Shown piece after piece: positions 16,712 through 25,531 of a DNA stretch of 64,000 nt; positions within the stretch are counted from its first letter, which is position 1, and each line of letters starts with the position of its first letter. The stretch is taken from the NCBI GenBank assembly GCA_947474855.1, contig CANJKV010000004.1:1-64000 (forward strand), in the 5' to 3' direction. Both the position numbers and the translations under genes were made by a program. The notes beneath the pieces are model-generated. The model made no database searches. It saw nothing but the letters and a program-made list of their open reading frames with translations, and had not been told where the DNA came from. This stretch comes from Aurantimonadaceae bacterium (lineage in GTDB: Bacteria; Pseudomonadota; Alphaproteobacteria; Rhizobiales; Rhizobiaceae).

Positions 16712-17677
16712 ATGGGAGGGGCGAGGCCGGCGGCGCCGGAACCGATCGAGGGCGCGGACCGCTCGCGCGGCGAACTCGACATCCGCCAGCTGCGCGTCCT
16801 GAAGACGCTGCTCTCGGAGCAGAGCGTGTCGCGCACCGCGGCGCTGCACGGCCTCAGCCAGCCGGCCGTCAGCCTGACGCTGCGCCGCTTCCGCACCCTC
16901 ACCGGCGACGTCCTCCTGACCCGCCACGGGACGGGGCTCGCCCGCACGCCGCGCGCCGACGACCTCGTGGCGCTCGTCGACCGCATCCTCGACGACATCG
17001 ACCATCTCGCGGGCCGCGAGGCCGACTTCGATCCCGGCACCTCCGACCGGCGCGTGCGCATCGTCGCGGCGACCGGCTTCGGCCCCGTGCTGGTGCCGCG
17101 CCTGACCCGGCGCCTGCGCGAGGTCGCACCGCACATGGTCCTGGAGATGCACGCCATGCCGAGCGTGGCGGCCCTCCAGCAGCTCCTGGAGGCGGGCGAG
17201 ATCGACCTCGTGCTCGCCCATCGTCAGCCGACGTCGCCGAGCCTTCGCGGCGAGCAGGTGGCGACCTGCCGGACCGTCTGCATGCTCGATCCCCGCCATC
17301 GGCTGGCGGGCACCGCGCGCATCGGCATGGACGACTACCTCGCGCTGGAGCACCTCTCGCCCAATCCGCCGCACGGCGCGGCGGTCAGCCCGGTCGACGG
17401 ACGGCTCGCCGAGCTCGGCCTGTCGCGCCGCATCCGCGTCAGCCTCTCGGAATATTCGCTGGTGCCCTTCGTGCTGTCGGGAAGCGATCTCGTCTTCACC
17501 ACCGCCGAGCCTTTCGCTCGGCACTTCCGCACCTTCTGCGACATCGCGATCGTGCCCGCGCCCGAGGCCTTCGGCGACATGGACGTCTCCCTCTTCTGGC
17601 ACGAGCGCGCCCACCACTCCTCCTTCAACGCCTGGCTCCGCACGATCGTGCGCGACCACGTGACGGAAATCTGCTGA
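16712..17677 (+). CDS. LysR-family transcriptional regulator
   Basis: A 321-residue regulator. The winged HTH occupies about residues 23-80 (LDIRQLRVLKTLLSEQSVSRTAALHGLSQPAVSLTLRRFR), and the co-inducer domain follows from about 110 (RRVRIVAATGFGPVLVPRL). It resembles the NodD/PcpR-type subgroup with a long C-terminal domain. It is 20 bases behind the quinone reductase and transcribed with the operon, an arrangement that suggests it controls this unit. Its target could be the inverted repeat at 10591-10617; that is a guess. Confidence 0.88.
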   Translation: MGGARPAAPEPIEGADRSRGELDIRQLRVLKTLLSEQSVSRTAALHGLSQPAVSLTLRRFRTLTGDVLLTRHGTGLARTPRADDLVALVDRILDDIDHLAGREADFDPGTSDRRVRIVAATGFGPVLVPRLTRRLREVAPHMVLEMHAMPSVAALQQLLEAGEIDLVLAHRQPTSPSLRGEQVATCRTVCMLDPRHRLAGTARIGMDDYLALEHLSPNPPHGAAVSPVDGRLAELGLSRRIRVSLSEYSLVPFVLSGSDLVFTTAEPFARHFRTFCDIAIVPAPEAFGDMDVSLFWHERAHHSSFNAWLRTIVRDHVTEIC

Positions 17678-18226
17678 GGCCTGCTGCCGGCCGCTGACCC
17701 GCCCCGGTCCGCCGGGAGCGGCGGCGGGAGCGAGGCGAGGCCGCGTCGTGGGATGGTACTGCCCCTCCCAGACCGACGCTCCCCGCCCGTCCTTCTCCGA
17801 TCGCCTGACGCCCGCCTCCCGCCTTCGTCGACCACCGACATCGGCCGGCCCATGAACCGATCGTTCGGGTGAGGACAATGCAGCGCCGGAAGACGCGTTG
17901 TCGCCGCGCAGACTACGCCGGGTCATTGACGACGATCTCGCCGGCGGTTCGCGCTGGTGGAAAATGGGGGCGACACCGGGAAGGGACCATTGGGCACGGG
18001 GTCGAGGCTTCTCGTGACGAAGAACTGGGCAGGCTGCACGCAAATGCGTTCGGCACATGATTCATGCCCGACGGCGGTGGCCTCTCCTGTTCGTTCGTAT
18101 AGGTTCGGGCTGAGTCTCCCCTCCTCTTCCCTCTCCGTCTGCGACCGGAACCTACCCGAATCTTGCGTATCGGCGCGGCCGTTCGTCTCGCAAGCTGCGT
18201 GCACGTCGCTTGCAGAGGAGGTCGCC
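17678..18226. other. gap without a convincing gene
   Basis: About 550 bases. The first 200 are GC-rich with several short self-complementary stretches (for example around 17700-17740) and no T-run terminator. The later part around 18060-18180 is less GC-rich. A Shine-Dalgarno GAGGAGG at about 18216-18222 belongs to the next gene. The reading frame upstream of 18227 is open but its composition is not protein-like. Confidence 0.4.
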
Positions 18227-20077
18227 ATGATCGGTCGTCCGGTTCGGGTTCGCGTGGTTTCGCCCATCACGGCCGAGGGTTTCCGGCAGCCCGGCGACCT
18301 TGCGGCCCTCGGCCACGAGGGGCTCGTCGTCGATGGATCGCAGATCGCCTCCGGCCCCGCTTCGATCGAGTCCGAGTTCGAGGTTGCGACCTGTGTGCCC
18401 GACACGATCGCCCGGATCATCGAGGCCGAGCGCGAGGGGATCGACGCCGTCGTCATCGACTGCATGGCCGATCCGGCGCTGCGCCCAGCGCGCGAGATGG
18501 TGCGCATTCCCGTCGTCGGCCCGAGCCAGGCGGCCATGCACGTGGCGGCCATGCTCGGGCATCGCTTCTCCGTCGTCACCGTCATGCGGCGCCTGCGGGC
18601 GCAGTTCGAGAACGCCGCCGCCATCCATGGCCTCGCCTCGCGCATGGCCTCGGTGCGGCACGTCGACATTCCCGTCCTCGAGCTCGAAGCTGACCTCGAC
18701 GCCACGAAGGCGGCGCTGGTCGAGGAAGCGCAGCGGGCGGTCGAGGTCGACGGTGCGGAGGCGGTGATCTTCGGCTGCACGGGGCTCCTCGGCTGCGCCG
18801 CCTCGGTGCGCGACGGGCTCCTCGCCCACGGGATCGACATCCCCATCATCGATCCCATCCCGACGGCGGTCAGCATCGCGGCGGCTCTCGTGCGCTCCAA
18901 CCTGACGCACAGCCCGCTCACCTTTCCCAAGCCGCCACGCAAGACGCTCCTGGGCTACGACCTCCTGAAGCCCGCCTTCTCCGTCGCGGCGGAATGCCGC
19001 CTCGTTGAAAAAGGATATCGCCAAGGCGGGATGGCCGGCTATGGGCTTCGGCGGCTCTTGATCGACGAGAACGGCGAGCCGAAGGCCGAACTTGCGATCG
19101 GCGAGCGCAAGAGCCTTCAGACCGACCGCGTGATCTTAGTGCCCGGCCCTCAAGAGGAAGTCGAGGTGGTCCGGCGCATCTATGGCATCTTCGTCGAGCT
19201 CGGCCTCGGGGAGGCGGAGATCGCGGCCCGGCTGAACCGCGAGGGCATCCTCACCGACCTCGGGCGGCCTTGGACACGGGGCACGGTCCACCAGGTGCTG
19301 ACGAACCCGAAATACATCGGCGACAACGTCTTCAACCGGGTCTCCTTCAAGCTGAAGATGCGCCGGGTCGTCAACACCCGGGAGCATTGGGTGCGCGCCT
19401 GCGGTGCCTTCGCGGCGATCGTCGACGCCGACGTCTTCGAGCGGACCGCGAAGATCGTGGAGGAGCGAAGCCAACGCCTCTCCGACGACGAGCTTCTCGA
19501 TTTGCTCCGGTCCCTCCTGAAGGCGCAGGGGTCCTTCTCGAGCATCGTCATCGACGAGCGCGAGGATATGCCGTCGAGCAGCGTCTACAGGAACCGCTTC
19601 GGCAGCCTGCTGCGCGCCTATCGCCTCGTCGGCTACAGCCCGGAGCGGGACTACCGCTACGTCGAGATCAACCGGCGGCTGCGAGCCATGCATCCCGACG
19701 TCGTCGCCGCGGTGATCGATGGCCTGCGCGCCGCCGGCGGCGACGTCCACGTCGATCCCGCAACGGGCCTGATCGACATCAACGGCGAGTTTACCGCGTC
19801 CGTCGTCATCGCCCGTTGTGGCGAGACCCGAGGAGCCTCGCCGCGCTGGCGGATCCGGCTCGACGTGGGTCTTGTGCCCGACATCACTGTCGCGATCCGC
19901 ATGGGCCGCAATAACCTAGCTCCTCTGGACTACTACCTGCTTCCACGCCTCGACATGACCGAGCCGAAGCTTCGGCTCGCCGAGAACAACGGCCTGTCGC
20001 TGGACGGCTATCGCTTCGAGACGCTGGACTTCCTGTTCTCCCTTGCAGCTCGAGCCCCATTCAAGGAGGCCGCATGA
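18227..20077 (+). CDS. racemase-recombinase chimera (Asp/Glu/hydantoin racemase fused to serine recombinase C-terminus)
   Basis: Residues 1 to about 250 are an Asp/Glu/hydantoin-racemase-family domain with both catalytic Cys: Cys79 in VVIDCMADPAL and Cys184 in IFGCTGLLG. From about residue 257 the sequence switches to the middle and C-terminus of a large serine recombinase (CRLVEKGYRQGGMAGYGLRR, then LQTDRVILVPGP and a recombinase domain to about residue 420). The recombinase catalytic domain that should precede this is absent. No stop or frameshift breaks the 616-codon frame. The start at 18227 follows GAGGAGG at normal spacing. This is most simply a deletion joint that left an in-frame fusion. 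Racemase activity may survive; recombination cannot. Confidence 0.8.
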   Translation: MIGRPVRVRVVSPITAEGFRQPGDLAALGHEGLVVDGSQIASGPASIESEFEVATCVPDTIARIIEAEREGIDAVVIDCMADPALRPAREMVRIPVVGPSQAAMHVAAMLGHRFSVVTVMRRLRAQFENAAAIHGLASRMASVRHVDIPVLELEADLDATKAALVEEAQRAVEVDGAEAVIFGCTGLLGCAASVRDGLLAHGIDIPIIDPIPTAVSIAAALVRSNLTHSPLTFPKPPRKTLLGYDLLKPAFSVAAECRLVEKGYRQGGMAGYGLRRLLIDENGEPKAELAIGERKSLQTDRVILVPGPQEEVEVVRRIYGIFVELGLGEAEIAARLNREGILTDLGRPWTRGTVHQVLTNPKYIGDNVFNRVSFKLKMRRVVNTREHWVRACGAFAAIVDADVFERTAKIVEERSQRLSDDELLDLLRSLLKAQGSFSSIVIDEREDMPSSSVYRNRFGSLLRAYRLVGYSPERDYRYVEINRRLRAMHPDVVAAVIDGLRAAGGDVHVDPATGLIDINGEFTASVVIARCGETRGASPRWRIRLDVGLVPDITVAIRMGRNNLAPLDYYLLPRLDMTEPKLRLAENNGLSLDGYRFETLDFLFSLAARAPFKEAA

Positions 20078-20646
20078 CGGAAGCGAAGCACACCCGAACG
20101 GAGATGATCCCGATCGACCCGGTCGTCATCCTGAACCCGCGCGCCCGCAACCGGCGAAAGTTCCTGGAGGTCGTCGAGAGCATCCGGACGGTCGGATTGA
20201 AGCGGCCGATCAGCGTCAACAGGATGATCGGGCCGGACGGCGGGCGATCCTACGGCCTCGCCTGCGGTCAGGGACGGATCGAGGCTTTCCGCGAGCTCGG
20301 CCGGACGGAGATCCCCGCCATCGTCAGGCAAGCGTCCGAGGAGGAATGCCTCGTCATGAGCCTCGTCGAGAACTGCGCCCGCCGGATGCACCGATCCGTC
20401 GACCTCCTCCAGGACGTGGCGACGCTGCGTGGGCGCGGCTATAGCGACCGGCAGATCGCCGAGAAGATCGGTGCCTCGCCAGAATGGGTCAGCATGATGG
20501 CGACGCTGATCGAGAAGGGCGAGCAGCGCCTCATCGAGGCCGTGGACGTGGGAACCATCCCCATTTCGGTCGCGATCGAGATCGCCCGCGCCGACGACGA
20601 GACGATCCAGCAGATGCTGGCCGAAGCCTATACCGAGGGCCGGTGA
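20074..20646 (+). CDS. ParB/RepB-like DNA-binding protein, C-terminally truncated
   Basis: A 190-residue protein of the ParB/Spo0J family. The ParB N-domain spans about 10-95, with ACGQGRIEAFRELGRTEIPA corresponding to the conserved GxRR-type box and VMSLVENCARR after it. An HTH follows (YSDRQIAEKIGASPEWVSMM). The protein stops soon after the HTH (AYTEGR), where relatives linked to serine recombinases continue for another 100 residues or so. It overlaps the recombinase frame by ATGA. In alphaproteobacterial integrative elements a large serine recombinase is often followed by one or two such genes, so this is the tail of an eroded element. Confidence 0.75.
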   Translation: MTEAKHTRTEMIPIDPVVILNPRARNRRKFLEVVESIRTVGLKRPISVNRMIGPDGGRSYGLACGQGRIEAFRELGRTEIPAIVRQASEEECLVMSLVENCARRMHRSVDLLQDVATLRGRGYSDRQIAEKIGASPEWVSMMATLIEKGEQRLIEAVDVGTIPISVAIEIARADDETIQQMLAEAYTEGR

Positions 20647-20705
20647 CATGACCAGTTGACCCGAGCCGCGCCGGAACGGGTCGATACGTTGCATTGATAT
20701 CCATG

Positions 20706-20728
20706 CCGCTTCTCATCACGAGAAGCGG
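20706..20728 (+). terminator. hairpin, possible terminator after the ParB-like gene
   Basis: CCGCTTCTC (20706-20714) and GAGAAGCGG (20720-20728) form a perfect 9-base stem with a 5-base loop, 60 bases after the ParB stop. There is no T-run, so it is at best a weak intrinsic terminator. The rest of 20647-21045 shows no convincing gene. Confidence 0.45.
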
Positions 20729-21045
20729 CTGGTCGGTCACGTCCGCCGCCGATCAGCGGCCCAGGGCTGGGCACCTTGATCCCGAGTGCCCTGGTATCTT
20801 TCGCCCTCCCTCCTTAAGCGGCTCGCCTCAATAAGCATAGGCGGACCCAAGAGCGGTAGGCTCGCCTATGATCGGGAGGTGCGCTTCTACACGCCTTCAA
20901 ATGGACCGTGGCGCAGTGAGTATGCCTATATGGAGTGCGTCATGTTCCTTGACGGGATCTCAGGGCCAGGCACTCCCTTCTCACAGCATCGGCAGCATGC
21001 GCTACCTTCGTCCCTCATCGCAGATCGCGCGGATGGATCCTCGCC

Positions 21046-21261
21046 ATGATCGATGAAGCCAAGATGGAGAGGATCTCCGACGAGATCTCCGATCTACTCG
21101 AGGGCTTGAACCTCGAAGAAGTGGCGCAGATCCTGCGCGTTCACCTCACCATGCTGGTTCTGCAGGGAGCGGACGAGCCGCAGGAGAGCCTGGCCTTCCT
21201 CGACGAGATCCACCGAAGCGTCGCCGAGACCGTCAAGCGCTACCCCTTCGGCAGCGACTGA
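21046..21261 (+). CDS. small uncharacterised protein, 71 aa
   Basis: This 71-residue acidic protein is predicted to be almost all helix (MERISDEISDLLEGLNLEEVAQILRVH, then SLAFLDEIHRSVAETVKRY). It has no Cys, no membrane segment and no recognised domain. A weak GGAT-type ribosome site precedes the ATG. It sits behind the recombinase/ParB remnant together with another small helical protein at 21451, so both may be cargo of that element. Composition looks protein-like, but the gene is a prediction. Confidence 0.5.
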   Translation: MIDEAKMERISDEISDLLEGLNLEEVAQILRVHLTMLVLQGADEPQESLAFLDEIHRSVAETVKRYPFGSD

Positions 21262-21450
21262 CCAGTTCGGCCGCGACAAGCCAGTCCCTCGGCGGGAGCG
21301 TAACAGGCGGTCTCGACCCTACCTCTGGACCTCTCATTCGAAGCCGAGGACCTTCGCCTCCGGCAAATCTTTGCATGTCCGAGCGGCTGAGGCGTTGATC
21401 ATTGTAGGTGAACCTTACATCCCCGATAGAAGCTGAGGGGATGATGGGAC

Positions 21451-21705
21451 GTGCCTGAGCAGATACTGGCAGAGATGGCGGCAGCGAGCGACGTCGCGAT
21501 GAGGGCGCTGACGATGCTGCTTGCACTCGGGCGCTCGGATCTCGTTGAGGAGATCAGAAGCCAAGCCGTCGCGGAAGCTGGCAACAACATCGGTAACGCC
21601 GAGACGATCGATATGGCAGCCGTTCGAGAGTTCGGCCGCAGGCACGTGGAAACGATGATCGACGCGACCCTCTTGGCTTCCCGCTCAGGCGCCATGCCGA
21701 ACTGA
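21451..21705 (+). CDS. small uncharacterised protein, 84 aa
   Basis: An 84-residue helical protein starting at GTG (21451), preceded by GAGGGGATGATGGGAC. It is rich in Ala and Glu (AEMAAASDVAMRALTMLLALGRSDLVEEIR), with no known motif. The C-terminus RRHVETMIDATLLASR is amphipathic. It could be a small regulatory or structural protein of the mobile remnant. The 288 bases that follow (21706-21993) hold nothing recognisable. Confidence 0.45.
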   Translation: MPEQILAEMAAASDVAMRALTMLLALGRSDLVEEIRSQAVAEAGNNIGNAETIDMAAVREFGRRHVETMIDATLLASRSGAMPN

Positions 21706-21993
21706 CGTCGTGCATGTCCTTATGACAACAGCTGGTATCCCCGTTGAGACCGTGTCCATGCTGAAGTTCGTCTTCGCCAAGACGGCTCCACCGGCCGGGT
21801 CAACCTCTTGCACCGCCTGTCGGTCTCGTCGCGCTGAAGCACGCCGGCCGCTCAGTGGAAGCGCGCGGGAGCCCGCTTCTTGGACGTATCGGCGGCCACC
21901 CACCTCTCGTCCTGATCCGCGACCTCTCCCTAACGCCGATGCCGAGGCGCTGGATAGCGACATCGGAATGCTGCGGCCCGTTCATGAGAAGTG

Positions 21994-22665
21994 TCAGGTC
22001 TCGACATAAACGCAGCCCACATCCGACAAGGCGCGATCGATCCAGGAGCGGTCATCGCCGCCGGCGAGGATCGTCTTCATCAGCCTGGCTTCCGCCGCCT
22101 GCTTCCGGCGAGCGATGTCCCAGATCCTAGTCACATCCTCGGGCGAGATCGCGACGAGCCCGTCCGCATCGCCACAGACCAGATCGCCTGGCGCGATCAT
22201 CATGCCGCCGACCGCGACGGGCACGTTGATGAGGCCGGGGCCGTTCTTGTAGGGGCCGCGATGGGTGACTCCGGCCGCGAACACGGGAAAGCTGCCGCGC
22301 GACAGGACCGCGCTGTCGCGGATGGCGCCGTCGACGACGAGTCCGGCGAGCCCGCGGCGCGCGGCGTAGGAGACCATGAGCTCACCCACGGTCGCGTTGT
22401 CGAGCGCGCCGCCAGCATCCACGACGACGACGTCGCCGGGCTCGGCGAGGTCGAGCGCCTTGTGAACGACGGGGTTGTCGCCGGGCCGGGTTTTCACCGT
22501 GAAGGCGGGTCCGACCATGCCGCCGCCATGCATGGCGCGCAGCGGCGTGCCGGCGCCTTGCAGGCGCTCCATGGCGTCGCTGACGAGCGCGACGGGAAGG
22601 TCGCGGAAGTGGTCGCTCCAAGCCGGACCAGGCCCCTCGCGCCTCGGATGGATCCGACAGGTCAT
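21994..22665 (-). CDS. RraA-family aldolase/decarboxylase-like protein
   Basis: A 223-residue protein of the RraA/HMG-aldolase family, whose enzymatic members split 4-hydroxy-4-methyl-2-oxoglutarate or decarboxylate oxaloacetate. The family pattern is visible: AMHGGGMVGPAFTVKTRPGD, then GDVVVVDAGGALDNATVGELM, GLVVDGAIRDSAVL and GDLVCGDADGLVAI; the DGAIRD Arg/Asp pair matches the Mg-binding site. The start at 22665 (MTCRIHPRR) is preferred over an upstream ATG that would run into the FAH-family gene. It follows that gene by 37 bases in one minus-strand unit. Confidence 0.85.
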   Translation of the reverse strand: MTCRIHPRREGPGPAWSDHFRDLPVALVSDAMERLQGAGTPLRAMHGGGMVGPAFTVKTRPGDNPVVHKALDLAEPGDVVVVDAGGALDNATVGELMVSYAARRGLAGLVVDGAIRDSAVLSRGSFPVFAAGVTHRGPYKNGPGLINVPVAVGGMMIAPGDLVCGDADGLVAISPEDVTRIWDIARRKQAAEARLMKTILAGGDDRSWIDRALSDVGCVYVET

Positions 22666-22702
22666 GCGCCCTCCCGCGCTCGCCCCCGCAACGCGTCGTC
22701 GC

Positions 22703-23392
22703 TCAGGCGACGGGCTGACCGACCTCAACCCGCAGGGTCGGGAGCTTCTCGACGCGGGCCTCGATCCGGTCGCCCGGCCGCACCGGTCCGACGCCGTGGG
22801 GAGTGCCCGTGAGGATGACGTCGCCCGGCTTCAACTCGAAATAGGTCGACAGGTTCGCGATGATCTCCGGGATCTTCCAGATGAGGAGGTCGACGTCGGA
22901 TTCCTGACGCGTTTCGCCGTTGACCGTCAGCTCGATGCGGCCGCTCTGGATGTGTCCGACCGTCTCGACGGGAACGACCGGTCCACAGGGGAAGGAGTGA
23001 TCGAAGGACTTGGCAATCTCCCACGGGCGCCCGCTGCCCTGGATGTCGCGGCGCGTCATGTCGATGCCGACGGCGTAGCCGAAGACGTGATCGAGCGCTT
23101 CCTCCTTGGGAATGTTCACGCCCCCGCCCTTCATGGCGAGAACGAGCTCGACCTCGTAGTGGAAGTCCTTCGTCATCGTCGGATAGGGGATGGTTCCGCC
23201 ATCCTGGACAAGGGCGTCGGCCGGCTTCTGGAAGAAGAGCGGCGGATCGCGCTCCTCGTTGCCGCCCATCTCGCGGACATGTGCGACGTAGTTGCGGCCG
23301 ATGCAATAAACCCGTCGAACGGGAAAGGCGGCCTCCGAACCCTGGACTGGGATCGTCGGGATCGTGGGCGCTTCGACGACGAACTGGCTCAT
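22703..23392 (-). CDS. fumarylacetoacetate-hydrolase-family protein
   Basis: A 229-residue FAH-family hydrolase of the fumarylpyruvate/acylpyruvate type. VYCIGRNYVAHVREMG, FFQKPADALV, the metal ligands in HYEVELVLAM, GYAVGIDMTRRDIQ and DVILTGTPHGVGPVRPGD follow in the family order. It cleaves a C-C bond in a beta-diketo acid. The start at 23392 gives the normal family length. With RraA downstream it forms a two-gene unit divergent from the 23688 transporter, suggesting a lower pathway from the imported ring compound to pyruvate-like products. Confidence 0.87.
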   Translation of the reverse strand: MSQFVVEAPTIPTIPVQGSEAAFPVRRVYCIGRNYVAHVREMGGNEERDPPLFFQKPADALVQDGGTIPYPTMTKDFHYEVELVLAMKGGGVNIPKEEALDHVFGYAVGIDMTRRDIQGSGRPWEIAKSFDHSFPCGPVVPVETVGHIQSGRIELTVNGETRQESDVDLLIWKIPEIIANLSTYFELKPGDVILTGTPHGVGPVRPGDRIEARVEKLPTLRVEVGQPVA

Positions 23393-23452
23393 TGCTGCTT
23401 CCTCCCTGGGTGGCTGGGCCAGAAGAAGCACGCAGAAACCCAGATCTTCAAG

Positions 23453-23619
23453 GAAAAAACATTTTGCATCGCGGAAGCATCGCGGGCGCCAACAGCCGCG
23501 CCCTCCGAAAATTTTGCTGAAAAAGCTTCTAAATCTCCCTGTTATCCGACAGGCATCGCTGGACGCCGACTCATGTTCGCATGTGCAATATCGATTATGC
23601 CTTCCGAAAATGTTTTTTC
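23453..23619. promoter_or_regulatory. paired inverted A/T-rich motifs in the divergent control region
   Basis: GAAAAAACATTTT (23453-23465) recurs as its exact inverted complement AAAATGTTTTTTC (23607-23619), 154 bases apart centre to centre. A related GAAAATTTTGC lies between them at 23507. The region is strikingly AT-rich for this genome and separates the FAH/RraA unit from the third ABC triad. It probably holds both promoters and regulator sites; the GntR protein at 26402 is the nearest candidate regulator. Confidence 0.45.
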
Positions 23620-23687
23620 TCATGCAGGCTCCCTTAGCGCACATGAGCCGAACAAGAGCAGCAGTGCGCAACCAGGGAGGAAGCATC

Positions 23688-24719
23688 ATGAAAGCCCGAT
23701 CTTCGTCGTGCCTGCGTATCGATGTCCTGGCAGGTCTTGCAGCGCTCGCCCTGTCCGGCAGCGCGGCCCTCGCGCAGGAGCCGACATCGATCACGATCGT
23801 CGTGCCGAACCCGTCGGCGCTGAACAACTTCCCGCTCCACAACGCCATCGGCGAAGGCTACTTCGAGGAAGAAGGCCTCACCGTCCGCGTCGAAGCGGTG
23901 AACGGATCGGCCTCCGTGCTCCAGGCCCTGGCCTCCGGCCAGGCTCAGATCGGCAATCCAGGCCCAGGTCCGGTGCTCGCGGCGCGCGAGCGCGGCGAGG
24001 ACGTCGTCTTTATCTACAACCAGTATCCCAACTCGATCTTCGGCCTCGTCGTGCCCGAAAACTCCGAGGTCCAGGAGCCCGCCGCGCTGAAGGACAAGAC
24101 CATCGGCGTCGGCACGGCGGACGGAGCGGAGGTCGGCTTCACCCGCGCCATCATGGCCGAGGCCGGGATGAAGGAGAACGAGGGCTACCAGTTCCTGGCG
24201 GTCGGCGACGGCGGCACGGCCGCCGCGGCGATCCTCAACGAGGAGGTCGCCGCCTATGCCGCGGCGGCGAGCGACGCTGCGATCATCGAGGCCCGCGGCA
24301 TTCCCTTGCGCGAGATCACGCCGGACGGCTTCCTCAGCTACTTCGGCAACGGCTGGGCGGTGACGCGGAGCTATCTCGACGATAATCCGGACGTCGTCGA
24401 GCGTTTCGGGCGCGCGCTCGTCAAGGGCACGCGCTTCGGCCTCGACCCCGCCAACAACGAGAAGACCCTCGCCCACGCGGCCGCGGCCAACCCGCAGGAA
24501 GCCGAGGACGCCTCGCTCGCCAAGCTCCTCCTCGAAGCCGCCCAGACCCGCATCAACCCGCAGCCGGACCAGCGGGACAAGGGCTTCGGCTACCAGCCCC
24601 CCGAGCACTGGCAGCTTTGGCACGAGGCTCAGGTCGAGACCGGCGCGCTGAAGGGGCCGCTCGCCGACCTCAACGCCGCCTATACCAACCAGTTCGTCGA
24701 AAGCTGGAACACGCAATGA
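23688..24719 (+). CDS. NMT1/THI5-like ABC substrate-binding protein
   Basis: A 343-residue periplasmic binding protein. The signal peptide ends at ALAQ before EPTSITIVVPNPSALNNFPLHNAIGEGYF. The ligand-loop segment VNGSASVLQALASGQAQIGNPG and the later GVGTADGAEVGF and YFGNGWAV are shared, nearly residue for residue, with the binding protein at 27202. The start follows GGGAGGAAGC. It is coupled by ATGA to the ATPase. The ligand is unknown; co-localised FAH and RraA genes point to a compound degraded through a diketo acid. Confidence 0.85.
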   Translation: MKARSSSCLRIDVLAGLAALALSGSAALAQEPTSITIVVPNPSALNNFPLHNAIGEGYFEEEGLTVRVEAVNGSASVLQALASGQAQIGNPGPGPVLAARERGEDVVFIYNQYPNSIFGLVVPENSEVQEPAALKDKTIGVGTADGAEVGFTRAIMAEAGMKENEGYQFLAVGDGGTAAAAILNEEVAAYAAAASDAAIIEARGIPLREITPDGFLSYFGNGWAVTRSYLDDNPDVVERFGRALVKGTRFGLDPANNEKTLAHAAAANPQEAEDASLAKLLLEAAQTRINPQPDQRDKGFGYQPPEHWQLWHEAQVETGALKGPLADLNAAYTNQFVESWNTQ

Positions 24720-25531
24720 GGCTGGCGGCTGTCGAAACCGATCGCGCGGTCGGCGACGCCGGCCGCCCCACCGTCTACGAACTGCGCCAGGTCACCAAGA
24801 GTTACGGCCGGGGCGCGATCCGCGCCCTGGACACCGTCGACCTCCAGCTGAAAAGCGGCAGCTTCTCCGCAATCATCGGCCCGTCGGGCTGCGGCAAGTC
24901 CACGCTCCTGAAGATCATGGCCGGCCTCGTGCCGCCGACAAGCGGGCGCGTGGTGCTCAACGGCACGCCCGTCATGGGACCGCGGCGCGACATCGGCATG
25001 ATGTTCCAGCAAGCGACGCTGTTCCCCTGGCGCACCACGATCGAGAACGTCGTCCTGCCGATCGAGATCCGCGACGGCGCGACAGCCGCGAAGGCAGCTC
25101 ATGGCCGCGCACGCGCGCTGCTCGAGCTCGTCGGGCTCGGCGGCTTCGAGACCGTTTATCCCGACAAGCTGTCGGGCGGCATGGCGCAGCGCGCCGCCAT
25201 CTGCCGCATGCTCGTCACCGAGCCGGCCATGCTGCTCCTCGACGAGCCCTTCTCGGCGCTCGACGAGTTGTCGCGCGACTTCATGAACATGGAGCTCCAG
25301 CGCATCTGCCTGGAGAAGGACGCCACCGCCTTCCTCGTCACCCACTCGATTCCCGAGGCGGTGATCCTGTCCGACACCGTCTACGTCATGTCGCCCCGGC
25401 CGGGGCGCTTCGTCGAAATCATCGACATCGACCTGCCGCGCCCGCGAACCCTCGACATGCTGACCGATCCGCGCCTCGGCGCCTATGTCCGGCGCATCCG
25501 CTCGCTTCTCGACGAGGGAGCCTTTCAATGA
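24716..25531 (+). CDS. ABC transporter ATP-binding protein (NitT/TauT type)
   Basis: A 271-residue ATPase. Walker A is GPSGCGKST near residue 58, the Q-loop is MFQQATLFPW, the signature is LSGGMAQRAAICRML, Walker B is LLLDEPFSALDE and the switch His is in THSIPEA. The start at 24716 overlaps the binding-protein stop and the stop overlaps the permease start, both as ATGA. The three proteins form one importer. Confidence 0.9.
   Translation: MRLAAVETDRAVGDAGRPTVYELRQVTKSYGRGAIRALDTVDLQLKSGSFSAIIGPSGCGKSTLLKIMAGLVPPTSGRVVLNGTPVMGPRRDIGMMFQQATLFPWRTTIENVVLPIEIRDGATAAKAAHGRARALLELVGLGGFETVYPDKLSGGMAQRAAICRMLVTEPAMLLLDEPFSALDELSRDFMNMELQRICLEKDATAFLVTHSIPEAVILSDTVYVMSPRPGRFVEIIDIDLPRPRTLDMLTDPRLGAYVRRIRSLLDEGAFQ

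Noticed and set aside
20786-21049. 87-codon plus-strand frame after the ParB remnant
   Set aside because: No ribosome site, mixed composition and no known motif.
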